DNA of 64,000 nucleotides from Chryseobacterium piscicola (GCF_900156685.1 NZ_FTOJ01000001.1:806001-870000); one strand, 5' to 3'; counted from the first letter of the stretch, positions 32,056 to 41,706 are shown. Notes: generated from the sequence alone by a model not told the origin. A program made the numbers and translations.

Positions 32056-33273
32056 TCAATAAACAAATTTATCCATTGATACATCTAGCTCTGTATTAAT
32101 GACTTTCGCATAAATCTCCGTCACCCGAATGCTGGAGTGATCCATAATCTTTGAAACGTGTTCGATACGCATTCCGTTGTTGAGGGCATTAGTGGCAAAA
32201 GTGTGTCTGCTCATATGGAAAGTCAGATTTTTATTCAGTTCAGTTTTTTGTGCGATAAATTCAAGATTTTTGCTAATAGTTACTGCAATTCTACCAATTT
32301 CTGAAATCGCATAATGTTCATTTTTCAAAAATTCCGTTTCATTTTTCACCAAAGAGAAAATGAAGTTTTCATCGGTATTATTTTCGGTTTTATATTTTTT
32401 TAGAATTTCTAATGCAGGTAGAACAAGTTTAAAACTGTGTAGATGTCCTGTTTTTCTAATGATTTTTGATAATTTTGATTCTTCAAAATTAATATGTTTC
32501 CATTGTAAAGAAATCACGTCGCTCATTCTAAGTCCGCCTGCATAAATACAGAAAACAAACATATCACGGAACTTTGCTTTTAAAGTTCCGTCCTGCAATT
32601 CCACATTCTTTAATGATTCTATCTCATCCTTCTGAAGAAATTTAATTTTCGCAGAATCTTTTTTAGTTTTTATTTTGTTGAAAGGATAAAGGTTTATAGA
32701 AACAACATCTTCTGCAATCGCATCATTGTAGAATTTCATAATACTTCTGACGTTGGTCTGAACTGTATTGTTTTTGTTTTTTAAAATCGAATAGCAATAA
32801 GTGATGTAATCGTTCAGTAAAACGGTTGTTAAATCCTCAAAATAGAATTCTTTTTCTCCCACATATTTTTTGAATTTTTCAAGATGAGTACGATATTTAC
32901 GATGAGTCAGAATAGAAATGGATCCATTAATTTTTTCTAATCTTTTAAAAGCATAATCAAAAAACAAAGTAGATTCTTTTCCTTTGATTGCTTCTTTCAA
33001 TTTCTTGGCAGAAACGGATTCGTTTTTTCTCGAAACATCGGCAACCTGACCTTCTGCATCAGCAATAAGTTGCGAAAGATAAGCGTTTAATCTTGCGCTA
33101 TTGGAGTGGTTTTTCTTTACTTTCTGCTTTGCTTCGTCCCATTCCGAAGGTTTTAATTTCTGACCTGTTGTTAGAAATTTTGCTTTTCTGTCTTTGATAA
33201 CTCTGATGTAAAGTGGACAATGCCCAGTTTGCGATTCCTGTGTTGTTCTCAATATTAATTTTACTGATGCCAT
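32056..33273 (-). CDS. Tyrosine recombinase / site-specific integrase
   Basis: The start is taken at ATG 33273 (MASVKLILRTTQESQTGHCP), 405 aa, of the Bacteroidota conjugative-element integrase type. The N-terminus is an arm-binding beta domain (YIRVIKDRKAKFLTTG), then a SAM-like core-binding domain. The catalytic domain has Arg in GGLRMSDVISLQW, the HMSRHTFATNAL box, His in KIMDHSS and Tyr in VTEIYAKV, so the R..HxxR..H..Y set is complete. It lies at one edge of the mobile region and is the likely integration and excision enzyme. The att sites were not located. Confidence 0.92.
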   Translation of the reverse strand: MASVKLILRTTQESQTGHCPLYIRVIKDRKAKFLTTGQKLKPSEWDEAKQKVKKNHSNSARLNAYLSQLIADAEGQVADVSRKNESVSAKKLKEAIKGKESTLFFDYAFKRLEKINGSISILTHRKYRTHLEKFKKYVGEKEFYFEDLTTVLLNDYITYCYSILKNKNNTVQTNVRSIMKFYNDAIAEDVVSINLYPFNKIKTKKDSAKIKFLQKDEIESLKNVELQDGTLKAKFRDMFVFCIYAGGLRMSDVISLQWKHINFEESKLSKIIRKTGHLHSFKLVLPALEILKKYKTENNTDENFIFSLVKNETEFLKNEHYAISEIGRIAVTISKNLEFIAQKTELNKNLTFHMSRHTFATNALNNGMRIEHVSKIMDHSSIRVTEIYAKVINTELDVSMDKFVY

Positions 33274-33589
33274 AATTTTATATTTTGGTTTTATTAACTT
33301 TGCAAAACAGTGCAAAGCAAAGAATCCCTTTTAAAACAGGGGTTTACAAAGGGAAGCAACCTGATACAAAAGTACAACAAGCAGTTCAACAAACTCTTAA
33401 TTTGTATGCGTTCGGATACGTTGGTTTTCTTATACGAAAAACAGTAAATCCTTTAAAATAGGCACTTTGAAGTAATTGAAAGAATTGTCAGAAATTAGCA
33501 ATAACTTTGACAAGGTTCAAAACTTTGACAAGCTTAATAAAAAAAATCAAACAAAATTCTTTGTGACTTTTGTGGTAAAACAATAAACT
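33274..33589. other. Intergenic region between integrase and rhamnose isomerase
   Basis: No gene. It contains a direct repeat AACTTTGACAAG at 33503-33514 and 33521-33532 (18-bp period). Just before the isomerase it contains CTTTGTGACTTTTGTGG (33561-33577), which resembles the tail of the dispersed repeats at 35085 and 41707. The element end and its attachment site probably lie in this stretch, but no matching left copy was found. Confidence 0.4.
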
Positions 33590-34867
33590 ATGATTATAGG
33601 AAAAGACATCATTGAACAACACAATATAAACGAAGTTGAAAACTTTAATTCAGACTTTGATTTTCTACAAAATAAACTAACGAAATCAGGATCAAACGTC
33701 GCTGAAATAGTTAATAAAATTGCCGATTTCCAGGTAGCCATTCCAAGCTGGGCTTTGGGTGCAGGTGGAACTCGTTTCGGAAGATTTTCTTACGGTGGCG
33801 AACCTGCAGTTTTGGAACAGAAATTAGATGATGTTGGTTTGCTTCACGCGCTGACTCAGTCTGCAGGAGCCGTTTCGCTACACATTCCATGGGATATTCC
33901 AAGTGATGTAAGTGCATTGAAGGAAAGTGCAGCTTCTCACGGATTGATCTTCGATGCGATGAACTCCAACACGTTTCAAGATCAGCCGAATGCAAAACAT
34001 TCGTATAAATTCGGTTCTTTAAACTCTGTGAATGAAGACTCTCGTGTTTACGCTGTTGAACACAACAAAGAAGTGATTAGAATAGGAAAAGAATTAGGCT
34101 CAAAAAGCTTAACGGTTTGGCTGGCAGACGGAGCAAGTTTCCCCGGACAGCTAAATTTCCAGACGGCTTTATCAAACACAGAAAAAAGCTTAAAAGAAAT
34201 CTACGCAGGAATGCCGGAAGATTGGAAATTATTCATCGAATATAAACCTTACGAACCCAATTTCTATTCAACAACCATTCAGGATTGGGGAACTTCATTC
34301 ATGCTGGCAAATGCTTGTGGCGAAAGAGCTTTCACTTTAGTTGATCTTGGACATCATTTACCGAATACCAATATTGAGCAGATTGTTGCAACATTGATGT
34401 ATAAAGGAAAGTTAGGTGGTTTCCATTTCAACGACAGCAAATATGGAGACGACGATTTAACGGTGGGATCCATCAAGCCTTACGCTTTGTTTTTGATTTT
34501 CAATGAATTGGTGTACGGGGTGGAAAACAACACCAACAATCCTTATCCGGCTTGGATGATTGATGCAAGTCATAATATTAAAGATCCTTTGGAAGACTTA
34601 TTACAATCTTTGGAAGCAATCTTAATTGCTTATGCACAGGCACTGTTGGTCGATCAAAAAGCTTTAAAAACAGCTCAGTTAAACAATGATGTTGTGGCAG
34701 CTCAGGATATTTTGCAGAACGCCTACAGAACAGACGTTCGCCCATTGTTGAAAGCGGCAAGACTGCAGACTGGCGCAGCTTTAGACCCGATTGCTGCTTA
34801 CAGAAGTTTGAAGGTAAGAGAAACCTTAATTTCCGAAAGAGGCTGGGCAAAAGCAACCGGATTATAA
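33590..34867 (+). CDS. rhaI: L-rhamnose isomerase-type sugar isomerase
   Basis: This 425-aa TIM-barrel isomerase belongs to the Pseudomonas-type rhamnose isomerase family, converting L-rhamnose to L-rhamnulose with a divalent metal. Visible: AIPSWALGAGGTRFGRF, SLHIPWDIPSDVS, FIEYKPYEPNFYST (metal-binding Glu), LVDLGHHLPNTNIEQI (Asp/His), GGFHFNDSKYGDDDL and AWMIDASHN. It is first of three + strand genes for rhamnose use (isomerase, kinase, FMN oxidoreductase). The neighbouring GntR regulator and pectin-directed hydrolases fit the same sugar. Confidence 0.88.
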   Translation: MIIGKDIIEQHNINEVENFNSDFDFLQNKLTKSGSNVAEIVNKIADFQVAIPSWALGAGGTRFGRFSYGGEPAVLEQKLDDVGLLHALTQSAGAVSLHIPWDIPSDVSALKESAASHGLIFDAMNSNTFQDQPNAKHSYKFGSLNSVNEDSRVYAVEHNKEVIRIGKELGSKSLTVWLADGASFPGQLNFQTALSNTEKSLKEIYAGMPEDWKLFIEYKPYEPNFYSTTIQDWGTSFMLANACGERAFTLVDLGHHLPNTNIEQIVATLMYKGKLGGFHFNDSKYGDDDLTVGSIKPYALFLIFNELVYGVENNTNNPYPAWMIDASHNIKDPLEDLLQSLEAILIAYAQALLVDQKALKTAQLNNDVVAAQDILQNAYRTDVRPLLKAARLQTGAALDPIAAYRSLKVRETLISERGWAKATGL

Positions 34868-35084
34868 AATCCGTTTTAATTTGATAATTACTTTCAAGTG
34901 CAATCGAAAGTTTAATTATATATCCTTATATAGTACCGTTAAGACAAAGAGTGTTTAGTTGATTAAGTCTAGGCATCGTTATTTAAGAAATCAGTGGATT
35001 TTTTTCTTAATTATTTTTTAATAACTAAACACTCCTTGATGGTTTTGAATCTTTTAATAATTAAAGATAACACAAAAAGATTAA
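34868..35084. repeat. Large inverted repeat downstream of rhaI
   Basis: Perfect 12-bp arms GAGTGTTTAGTT (34949-34960) and AACTAAACACTC (35023-35034) enclose 62 nt, which can fold further (AAGAAATC ... GATTTTTTTCTT). There is no clear U-tract. It could end rhaI transcription or shape the rhaI-kinase mRNA. The rest of this interval holds nothing recognised. Confidence 0.55.
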
Positions 35085-35337
35085 ATCTTTGAGGACTTAG
35101 CTAAGTGAAACGCCTTTGCGAACTTAAAAATAATCAGCATTTTGTTTAAAAAAATCTTAGTGCACTTTGCGTTAAAAAAAACATAATTTACTAAATCCAA
35201 TTTTGAAAAAAAACTAATATGTATATCCGTAATTTGTAATAATTCTTGATTTAACGTAAAGTTAAACAAAGAATTATAAATTTTGATCGTTTTTACGTTA
35301 TACAAAGGCGTTAACTTAACAAAGAAATACAAAGTAT
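35085..35337. repeat. Dispersed repeat pair, head to head
   Basis: Two diverged copies of a ~110-nt repeat face each other, one on + (35085-35180, with AACGCCTTTG and ACTTTGCGTTAAA) and one on - (35207-35337, with CAAAGGCGTT and TTTAACGTAAAGT). They form a long imperfect palindrome. The - copy aligns well, after reversal, with 41707-41822. It fills the gap between rhaI and the kinase. Confidence 0.65.
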
Positions 35338-35413
35338 TTTCAATGATGATAAATTACGGACAATCATTAAAACTAATAACCATTTATAATCAATCATTAA
35401 ATTCATCTAAGGA

Positions 35414-36811
35414 ATGGCCAAAAAAAAGGTAACCATCGTATTCGATATCGGAAAAACGAACAAAAAGTTTTTTTTATTTGATAAAAATTACAAAGAAATT
35501 GTGCGAGAATATACCGAACTTCCTCTTACCACTGATGAAGATGGCTATCCTACCGAAGATTTGGCTGCCTTACAAAGTTGGATCAAAGATAACTTCAATG
35601 CTATTCTCGATGATGAAAATTTTGAAGTAAAAGCCATCAATTTCTCTACTTACGGAGCAAGTTTTGTACACCTTGATCAAAAAGGAAATGTTCTCACGCC
35701 TTTGTACAATTACACCAAACCTATGGATCAGGATATTCTTGATCTGTTCTATGAAAAACATGGCAGCAAACTGAAAATTGCCCGTGAAACGGCATCTCCT
35801 CAAACTGGAATGCTGAACTCCGGACTGCAATTATTCTGGTTAAAATATAAACATCCGGAAGTTTTCAAAAAAATCCGTTACAGCCTTCATTTACCTCAGT
35901 ATTTATCATACCTGTTTACCGGAATTTGTGTTTCGGAATTCACCTCAATCGGCTGTCATACCAATTTGTGGGACTACGATAAAGCAGATTATCACGACTG
36001 GGTTTACGATGAAGGAATCGATGCTTTATTGGGACCCATTGTTCCGACTTCTGCGAGCATCAACACTTCTTACAGAAACAAAAAAATTAAAATTGGCGTT
36101 GGAATCCACGACAGCTCTTCAGCGTTATTGCCTTATATTTTAAGTAAAAAAGAACCGTTTCTATTGCTTTCAACAGGAACTTGGAGTATTTCTTTAAATC
36201 CATTCAACGATGAAAGTTTAACGGATGAAGACATCGAAAACAATTGTCTGAACTACATGAGAATTGACGGCAAACGTGTGAAAGCATCCCGTTTTTTCAT
36301 GGGGAATGAGTACAAAATTCAGGTTGAAAAATTATGTGCTTATTATGGAAAAGAATATGGTTTCCACAGAGAAGTTCAGTTTGATCAGGATTTGTATCTG
36401 CATCTAATGAAAAATAAAAACATCTATTTCCGTTTTGAAGGAATTATTTTAAAGCGAAAAATGATTACTGCAACAGATTTAAATTCATTTGCAACCTTTG
36501 AAGAAGCCTATCATCAGCTGATGATCGAGTTGATGGATTTACAGATTCATACGATTACCAATGCCATCGGAAATTCAGAAATAAAAAATATTTATATCGA
36601 CGGAGGTTTTACAGATAATGATGTGTTTATGAAATTGATGTCTCATCATTTCCAGCATTACAATGTGATGTCTACCCATTCTCCGTTGGGATCGGCTTTG
36701 GGTGCATCTATGGTGATTTCCAACAAAAAAATAGACGAAACTTTTTTACAGCAACATTATCAGATGAAAGTGCTTCAGCCTTTAATTCTTAATCTGGAGT
36801 TACTTAGCTGA
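35414..36811 (+). CDS. FGGY-family carbohydrate kinase (probable rhamnulokinase)
   Basis: This 465-aa sugar kinase has the N-terminal phosphate-binding strand IVFDIGKTNKKFFLFD, then TYGASFVHLDQKG, a central GIHDSSSALLPYI and LLLSTGTWSISLNPF (ATP-binding part), and the C-terminal IYIDGGFTDNDVFMKL and SPLGSALGASMV. Position after the isomerase makes L-rhamnulose the likely substrate, giving rhamnulose-1-phosphate. The aldolase that would follow is not in the window. The family alone does not separate rhamnulose from fuculose or xylulose kinases. Confidence 0.82.
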   Translation: MAKKKVTIVFDIGKTNKKFFLFDKNYKEIVREYTELPLTTDEDGYPTEDLAALQSWIKDNFNAILDDENFEVKAINFSTYGASFVHLDQKGNVLTPLYNYTKPMDQDILDLFYEKHGSKLKIARETASPQTGMLNSGLQLFWLKYKHPEVFKKIRYSLHLPQYLSYLFTGICVSEFTSIGCHTNLWDYDKADYHDWVYDEGIDALLGPIVPTSASINTSYRNKKIKIGVGIHDSSSALLPYILSKKEPFLLLSTGTWSISLNPFNDESLTDEDIENNCLNYMRIDGKRVKASRFFMGNEYKIQVEKLCAYYGKEYGFHREVQFDQDLYLHLMKNKNIYFRFEGIILKRKMITATDLNSFATFEEAYHQLMIELMDLQIHTITNAIGNSEIKNIYIDGGFTDNDVFMKLMSHHFQHYNVMSTHSPLGSALGASMVISNKKIDETFLQQHYQMKVLQPLILNLELLS

Positions 36812-36950
36812 TAGAGATAAGCTTTTGACAGATAGCTTTAAGCCTATTGCAATAAAAATTAATGATTAAAACATTAGAAGTAGTTATTCCGAAAGTTTAA
36901 AACTAGACACAAAACACAAATAACTAACGACCAACAACAATCAACCAATT

Positions 36951-38102
36951 ATGTCTTTTCCATTTGATACCAATTATGCTTCGCTTGAACTTTTAATCGA
37001 AAAAGCAAAAAAGAAAATGCCCCGTTTCGCTTTCGAATATCTTGACGGTGGCTGCAACGAAAATATCAACCGTGACCGAAACACGAGTGAACTTCGTGAA
37101 GTTTTGCTTCGTCCGCGTTATCTGAATAATAATTATGCAGAAGCAAACATGGAAACGGAATTATTCGGAGTGAAATATTCTGCACCATTTGGAATTTCTC
37201 CTGTTGGTTTGCAGGGGTTAATGTGGCCAAATGCTCCCGAAATTTTAGCTAAAGCAGCTTTTAAACATAATATTCCATTTATTTTAAGTACGGTAACGAC
37301 AAGCAGTATCGAAAGAATTGCTGAACTAACGGAAGGAAAAGCATGGTATCAATTGTATCATCCAAGAGAAGAATGGCTGCGTGACGATATTCTGAACCGT
37401 TGCGAAGCTTCAGGCTATGATGTTTTGGTTGTTTTGGCAGATGTTCCGACTTTCGGATACAGAGCAAAGGAAATCCGAAACGGTTTGGCAATGCCCCCGC
37501 AATTGAATTTTAGAAATGTTTCCCAAGCGTTGGCAAGACCAGAATGGTGTCTTGAAATTTTGAAACACGGTGTTCCAAGTTTTAAAACGATGGAAAAGTA
37601 TATGGAAAAAAACATGAATGTGAAACAGTTGGGACAGTTTATGAACTCTACTTTTTCCGGAAGATTAAATTCAGACAGAATCAAAGCCATCCGTGATAAA
37701 TGGAAAGGGAAATTGGTCATCAAAGGTGTTGCTTCGGATGAAGATGCTGCAGAAGCAGTTCGTTTAGGTTTCGATGGAATGATTATTTCCAATCATGGCG
37801 GAAGACAGTTGGATGCGGGAGAATCTACGATTGCGGTTGTAAAAGAAATCAGCGAAAAATACAAAGGTCAGATAAAAATCATGATGGACAGTGGCGTAAG
37901 AACCGGTCCGGATGTTGCCCGAGCTTTAAGTTGCGGCGCAGAATTTACCTTTATGGGACGAACGTTTATGTATGCGGTCGGAGCTCTCGGTGATAAAGGC
38001 GGCGATCATATTATTGAAATGCTGAAAATGCAGTTCAGACAGGTAATGGAGCAGGTTTGCTGTGATACACCGGAGGAATTGCAGAATTTTAGAGTGAGGT
38101 GA
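36951..38102 (+). CDS. FMN-dependent alpha-hydroxy acid oxidoreductase (L-lactate dehydrogenase type)
   Basis: This 383-aa TIM-barrel flavoprotein has FAFEYLDGGCNENINRDRNT near the start and FGISPVGLQGLMWP. The active-site strands are LVIKGVASDEDA (Lys), IISNHGGRQLDAG (catalytic His, Arg), MMDSGVRTGPDV and FMGRTFMYAVGALG. It oxidises L-lactate or a similar acid. After rhamnose breakdown to lactaldehyde and then lactate it would return carbon to pyruvate, which explains its place in this locus. The precise substrate is inferred. Confidence 0.87.
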   Translation: MSFPFDTNYASLELLIEKAKKKMPRFAFEYLDGGCNENINRDRNTSELREVLLRPRYLNNNYAEANMETELFGVKYSAPFGISPVGLQGLMWPNAPEILAKAAFKHNIPFILSTVTTSSIERIAELTEGKAWYQLYHPREEWLRDDILNRCEASGYDVLVVLADVPTFGYRAKEIRNGLAMPPQLNFRNVSQALARPEWCLEILKHGVPSFKTMEKYMEKNMNVKQLGQFMNSTFSGRLNSDRIKAIRDKWKGKLVIKGVASDEDAAEAVRLGFDGMIISNHGGRQLDAGESTIAVVKEISEKYKGQIKIMMDSGVRTGPDVARALSCGAEFTFMGRTFMYAVGALGDKGGDHIIEMLKMQFRQVMEQVCCDTPEELQNFRVR

Positions 38103-38121
38103 CTGTAAATATAATTTACAG
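38103..38121 (+). terminator. Hairpin after the FMN oxidoreductase gene
   Basis: A perfect 8-bp stem CTGTAAAT / ATTTACAG with a 3-nt loop starts right at the stop codon. The following sequence is only moderately T-rich. Confidence 0.45.
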
Positions 38122-38174
38122 TAAGATATTTTAATATTTTGCATCTTGATTTAATGACACAAATCTGAATAAAA

Positions 38175-38202
38175 AATTCAACTTTTTAGAAAGCTGAATT
38201 TG
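38175..38202 (-). terminator. Terminator of the ABC-3C operon
   Basis: Read on the - strand, AATTCAGCTTT pairs with AAAGTTGAATT (one mismatch) and a T run follows (A run at 38171-38176 on +). It lies about 45 bp after the ATPase stop. Confidence 0.6.
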
Positions 38203-38247
38203 ATATTTAGAATTATTCGCCTTTTTATATCAGCTGCTATATAACGT

Positions 38248-39945
38248 TTATATTCTGAAAAGTTTGTCAACTTGAGATAATGATAGAATTTCAAATTCAC
38301 TAATATCAATGTTTGAAGGTATTTTGTCCCTAAGAATTGGCACAATATATTGTCCATTGATACTATTAGCAACTTCAACAATTGTATTTAATTGGTTGTC
38401 GTGAATGGTTTCTAATTGATCGTGCATAATAAAATGTAAGCACTCAATATCAAGTTTGTCTGCAAATTGAATGTAAGCAAAATCGAAGGCAGCTATTTGT
38501 CCTTTTTTCTTTCCTGTACTTGGATTTCCTTCAAGGTTTGTTACGATTAGTTCGTATCCTTTTTCGTTTTTTTGAGAACTGAGCAAGTAAGTTTCGCCAT
38601 AAAGTCTGTTCGACATTACAGAAAAATACTTATTAAATTCAGTTATTCTATTTTGGATTTGGCTATCTTTTGATGAAATTCCTTGATTTATTTTATTCAG
38701 ATTATCATCAATATCAGCCAATTTTTCTTGCGAATAAAGCCAAAGCCTTTTTTGTTCTTCTAAGTTTCCTTTTCGCTCAAATTGCTTATTCAAATCTAAA
38801 ATAGTTTGTTCAAAATCTTCTACTAAAGCAGATTTGTTTAAAGTTTCTGTTAATGCATCTTCTTCATTACGAAGAACAATTATTCCAGATTTTATTTTTC
38901 GTATTTGTTGCTCTATTTCAGGAAGTTCCTTCGTAATGTATTCTAATTTTTCAGAAATTAAATCATTATGAAACTTCACAGTATCTTCAAAGGAAACTTG
39001 AATATTTGAGATTAGAGATTTTGCTTTTTCATAAAGAGATTTGATTTGACTAGTATCAATTTGAGTGTACTCTTGCTCTAAATCTTCTTTACTTTCATTA
39101 ATTAAATCTTTTCGGATTTCCAATCTACTTAATTCAGTGGCACTTCTATTTAATTTTGCTTTTATATCATTTAATTTGTCAACATCAGCAGCGTAGTTTT
39201 CATTGAGATTAAATTTATTTTTTCTTTTATTTAATTCGTCAATTTTATCATTCAAGAGAATTAATTGCTGTTCTATCAAAGATAGTTCACCCTCTTTCTT
39301 TAATCTTTTTTGAAAGCTTTCTTCTTTCTTTTTATCCAATGATAATCTTTCTTTTTCGCTATGACTATCAGTGCTTATTCCTAACCAAAATAAGTAAAGC
39401 GCTTCATAAACTTCGGAACTTGCAAATGAATTTAAAACTTTGACAATGTTTGTCATTTTGTTTTTTTCATCCCGAATGTTTTTAGATATAATTTGACGAA
39501 ATGTTGGTTTGTCAACATCGGAATTGAAGATTTCTTTTTTCAATGCTTTGTCAAATTCCTTATCATTAGTTATATTCTCTCCGTTTATCTCTTGTAGTTT
39601 TTTAGTACGAGAAAGGAAATTTTTTCTAATGATAACTTCTTCTTTTGGTTCATCTAAATTATCAACCAAAACTACAGTAATAATAATTTCGTTATCCTTT
39701 AAAAAGTTTTCAATTGTAGTATTTGGTTGCTTGTTAAATTCAGTGTCTTGATAAATGTTTTTTCCATCGGCACCGAAACAATAATCAACTAATCTCAAAA
39801 CGGTCGTCTTACCGACATTATTCCCTGTAGCTTGTTGAGAACTCCCCACAGGTGTTTCATCTACAATTAAATTTATTCCTTTATGAAAGTGAATATCTCT
39901 AATTATAGAATTTTTATTCTGTATGATGACTTGTTTTAAAAACAT
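38248..39945 (-). CDS. DUF2326 ABC-type ATPase of an ABC-three-component system
   Basis: This 565-aa SMC/RecN-like ATPase has an N-terminal half-site with Walker A GNNVGKTTVLRLVDYCFG (residues ~43-60). A long coiled coil spans roughly residues 200-410. In the C-terminal half-site, IECLHFIMHDQLETIHDNQ is the Walker B-like region near residues 505-523. DUF2326 proteins are the ATPase of ABC-3C conflict systems. It is the last of three overlapping genes; the 10-nt overlap with the middle component and the HNH gene upstream identify the operon. Probable role: sensing and activating the nuclease partner against invading DNA; inferred. Confidence 0.85.
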   Translation of the reverse strand: MFLKQVIIQNKNSIIRDIHFHKGINLIVDETPVGSSQQATGNNVGKTTVLRLVDYCFGADGKNIYQDTEFNKQPNTTIENFLKDNEIIITVVLVDNLDEPKEEVIIRKNFLSRTKKLQEINGENITNDKEFDKALKKEIFNSDVDKPTFRQIISKNIRDEKNKMTNIVKVLNSFASSEVYEALYLFWLGISTDSHSEKERLSLDKKKEESFQKRLKKEGELSLIEQQLILLNDKIDELNKRKNKFNLNENYAADVDKLNDIKAKLNRSATELSRLEIRKDLINESKEDLEQEYTQIDTSQIKSLYEKAKSLISNIQVSFEDTVKFHNDLISEKLEYITKELPEIEQQIRKIKSGIIVLRNEEDALTETLNKSALVEDFEQTILDLNKQFERKGNLEEQKRLWLYSQEKLADIDDNLNKINQGISSKDSQIQNRITEFNKYFSVMSNRLYGETYLLSSQKNEKGYELIVTNLEGNPSTGKKKGQIAAFDFAYIQFADKLDIECLHFIMHDQLETIHDNQLNTIVEVANSINGQYIVPILRDKIPSNIDISEFEILSLSQVDKLFRI

Positions 39946-40169
39946 TTTATTATCAATCCTTTATTACCTTTTTTAATTACTCCTAAAATAAATAGCCAAT
40001 CTAAAACTAACGAATATAAATTCAATGATATTTTGTTTGATTTATTTACCGAAATGAACAAATCAAAATAGTCGATTTCATTTTTAGTAAACGAATTAAG
40101 AACTTCAATTACTTTTCCTCCCAAGTAATATAAATCTCTTTCGGGGTTTATGTTTTTATTTACTATCAT
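39936..40169 (-). CDS. ABC-three-component system middle component (MC6-like)
   Basis: This 77-aa protein (MIVNKNINPERDLYYLGGKV) with a winged-helix-like end (SLVLDWLFILGVIKKGNKG) matches the small middle component of ABC-3C systems, most like MC6. It overlaps the HNH gene by 4 nt and the ATPase gene by 10 nt. Middle components are thought to link ATPase and effector. Confidence 0.78.
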   Translation of the reverse strand: MIVNKNINPERDLYYLGGKVIEVLNSFTKNEIDYFDLFISVNKSNKISLNLYSLVLDWLFILGVIKKGNKGLIIKCF

Positions 40170-40987
40170 AATTTTGGCGGTTCTTCTAAAATATTACAAC
40201 GCATAAAAGCGTCAACCATTATGATTAGTAATCCAATTTTAATAGCTTCAATTGGTAAATCTGAAATAGGATTACTTGAATTTTCTATAATTTTCCATAG
40301 TTCGTTTTCAATATTTTCTATTATAATATCTGCATTGGCTCTTATTTCTTCTAAATCTTTGTACTTGCCTTTTTCTTTAAGGTAAATAGATTTAATATTT
40401 TGAAGTACAAATTCTTTTTTAGTCGAGCCTTGTTTCTCAATTTCTTCGTAAAGCTTATTTAACTTACCCTGATAAACTCGATGTTGTACAATTGTAGGTT
40501 TGAAAAGAATAACATTATTGTATAGTATCTTATCTTCTGTGTCAGGTGCATTAGTTGGTTCTTCTGTAATGGTATCATCAAAAATTCGCTTTCCTACAAA
40601 TCCAACAATAATATTTAAAGCAGATGGATATTTTACAAGAATATTGCTTTCAGATATTAATTTAAGAATTTTAGCTTCGTGATTTTTTTTCATTTCTTGA
40701 AGAATGGGCTCTGTATATTTTGCCACATCATTTGTTTCTAAATGATGATTTGCACACAAAAGCACTAAATTCTCATAACTTCTACGATAATCGTCATTCG
40801 AAGTTGCATTATACCTTTGACCACCAGGCTCTGCTGCTTCAATATGGCAAATGTTGGAGAAATTAATTTCACTTCCCGAACTTAAAAGACTTATATGACA
40901 ATCTGGAAAAGCACATTGATTGCCTGATAAAGCATACAAGCGCTTAATCGTTTTTTCAGTTATATCTCTTGCTTTACTTTTTGCCAT
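40166..40987 (-). CDS. HNH-nuclease effector of the ABC-three-component system
   Basis: In this 273-aa protein the N-terminal ~90 residues hold an HNH nuclease: QCAFPDCHISLL supplies two zinc Cys, NICHIEAAEPGG the first His, and SYENLVLLCANHHLETND the Asn/His of the fold. The remaining two thirds form a helical domain that fits the ABC-3C C-terminal interaction module. It is the first gene of the operon. DNA cleavage upon activation by the ATPase is the expected action, by family. Confidence 0.82.
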   Translation of the reverse strand: MAKSKARDITEKTIKRLYALSGNQCAFPDCHISLLSSGSEINFSNICHIEAAEPGGQRYNATSNDDYRRSYENLVLLCANHHLETNDVAKYTEPILQEMKKNHEAKILKLISESNILVKYPSALNIIVGFVGKRIFDDTITEEPTNAPDTEDKILYNNVILFKPTIVQHRVYQGKLNKLYEEIEKQGSTKKEFVLQNIKSIYLKEKGKYKDLEEIRANADIIIENIENELWKIIENSSNPISDLPIEAIKIGLLIIMVDAFMRCNILEEPPKL

Positions 40988-41208
40988 TTTAAAATCTACA
41001 TTTTTGCAAATTTACGCTTTTTCACATTTGAATTTTATAGTAAAATTCTGTTTTAGTTTAATGATTAATTATGACTATTAGTATTTTAAAAAATACCTTT
41101 TCAATATAATAAAAATAATCGCAGAAAAAATTGATTTAGCCACTGTTTTATATTTGTTGTCCTAATATTTAAAAAATCAAAACTAAATATTAGAAAGGAA
41201 AAAGTATT

Positions 41209-41652
41209 TTACTTTTTCTTCTCCACCTTCACCGCCTGTCTCGCCAGCAACTTCCAATCATTTTTCACCTTCGTCCAAACCAGTAAAATATCCAAAGTTA
41301 CATCGCCCGGAGCTTTTCCAAGATCAGCAGTCGTTGCATTAAAATGATGACGAACAATCGCTGTGTTTCCAACGATATTGATGTTTTGGTTACTTATATC
41401 AATCGTCAAAAAATCAGATTTTTTGCTGACCAATTTTTCAACAAATTCTTTAGAATCATCAATATGACCTCCAGAATGTCCATAGGTCAATTCTGGTACA
41501 ATCAAAGATTCCAACGCAGACTTTTCACCACTAATCATGGCTAAACGTAGTTTTTCTGCTGCATCTGTCACAGCTTGTGTATCATTTTTTTTCTGTCCGA
41601 AAACAGTGATTGCCACTAAAAAGCTCATGACGAAAATTAATTTCTTAATCAT
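41209..41652 (-). CDS. Secreted NTF2/SnoaL-like (DUF4440) protein
   Basis: This 147-aa protein has a signal peptide (MIKKLIFVMSFLVAITVFGQ) and a cone-shaped NTF2-like domain: DAAEKLRLAMISGEKSALESL, ELTYGHSGGHIDDSKEF, AIVRHHFNATT and LDILLVWTKVKNDWKLLARQ. This layout is common in Bacteroidota periplasmic proteins of unknown substrate. It is a single gene, perhaps a lyase or sugar-acid binding protein in the rhamnose/pectin setting; that is a guess. Confidence 0.72.
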   Translation of the reverse strand: MIKKLIFVMSFLVAITVFGQKKNDTQAVTDAAEKLRLAMISGEKSALESLIVPELTYGHSGGHIDDSKEFVEKLVSKKSDFLTIDISNQNINIVGNTAIVRHHFNATTADLGKAPGDVTLDILLVWTKVKNDWKLLARQAVKVEKKK

Positions 41653-41706
41653 AATTACTAATATAATTTATATGAGATTGTCGGAAATCTGTCATCATGG
41701 GAAATA

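Noticed and set aside
33274..33589. tRNA gene as integration target next to the integrase
   Set aside because: No cloverleaf or CCA-end pattern could be found on either strand.
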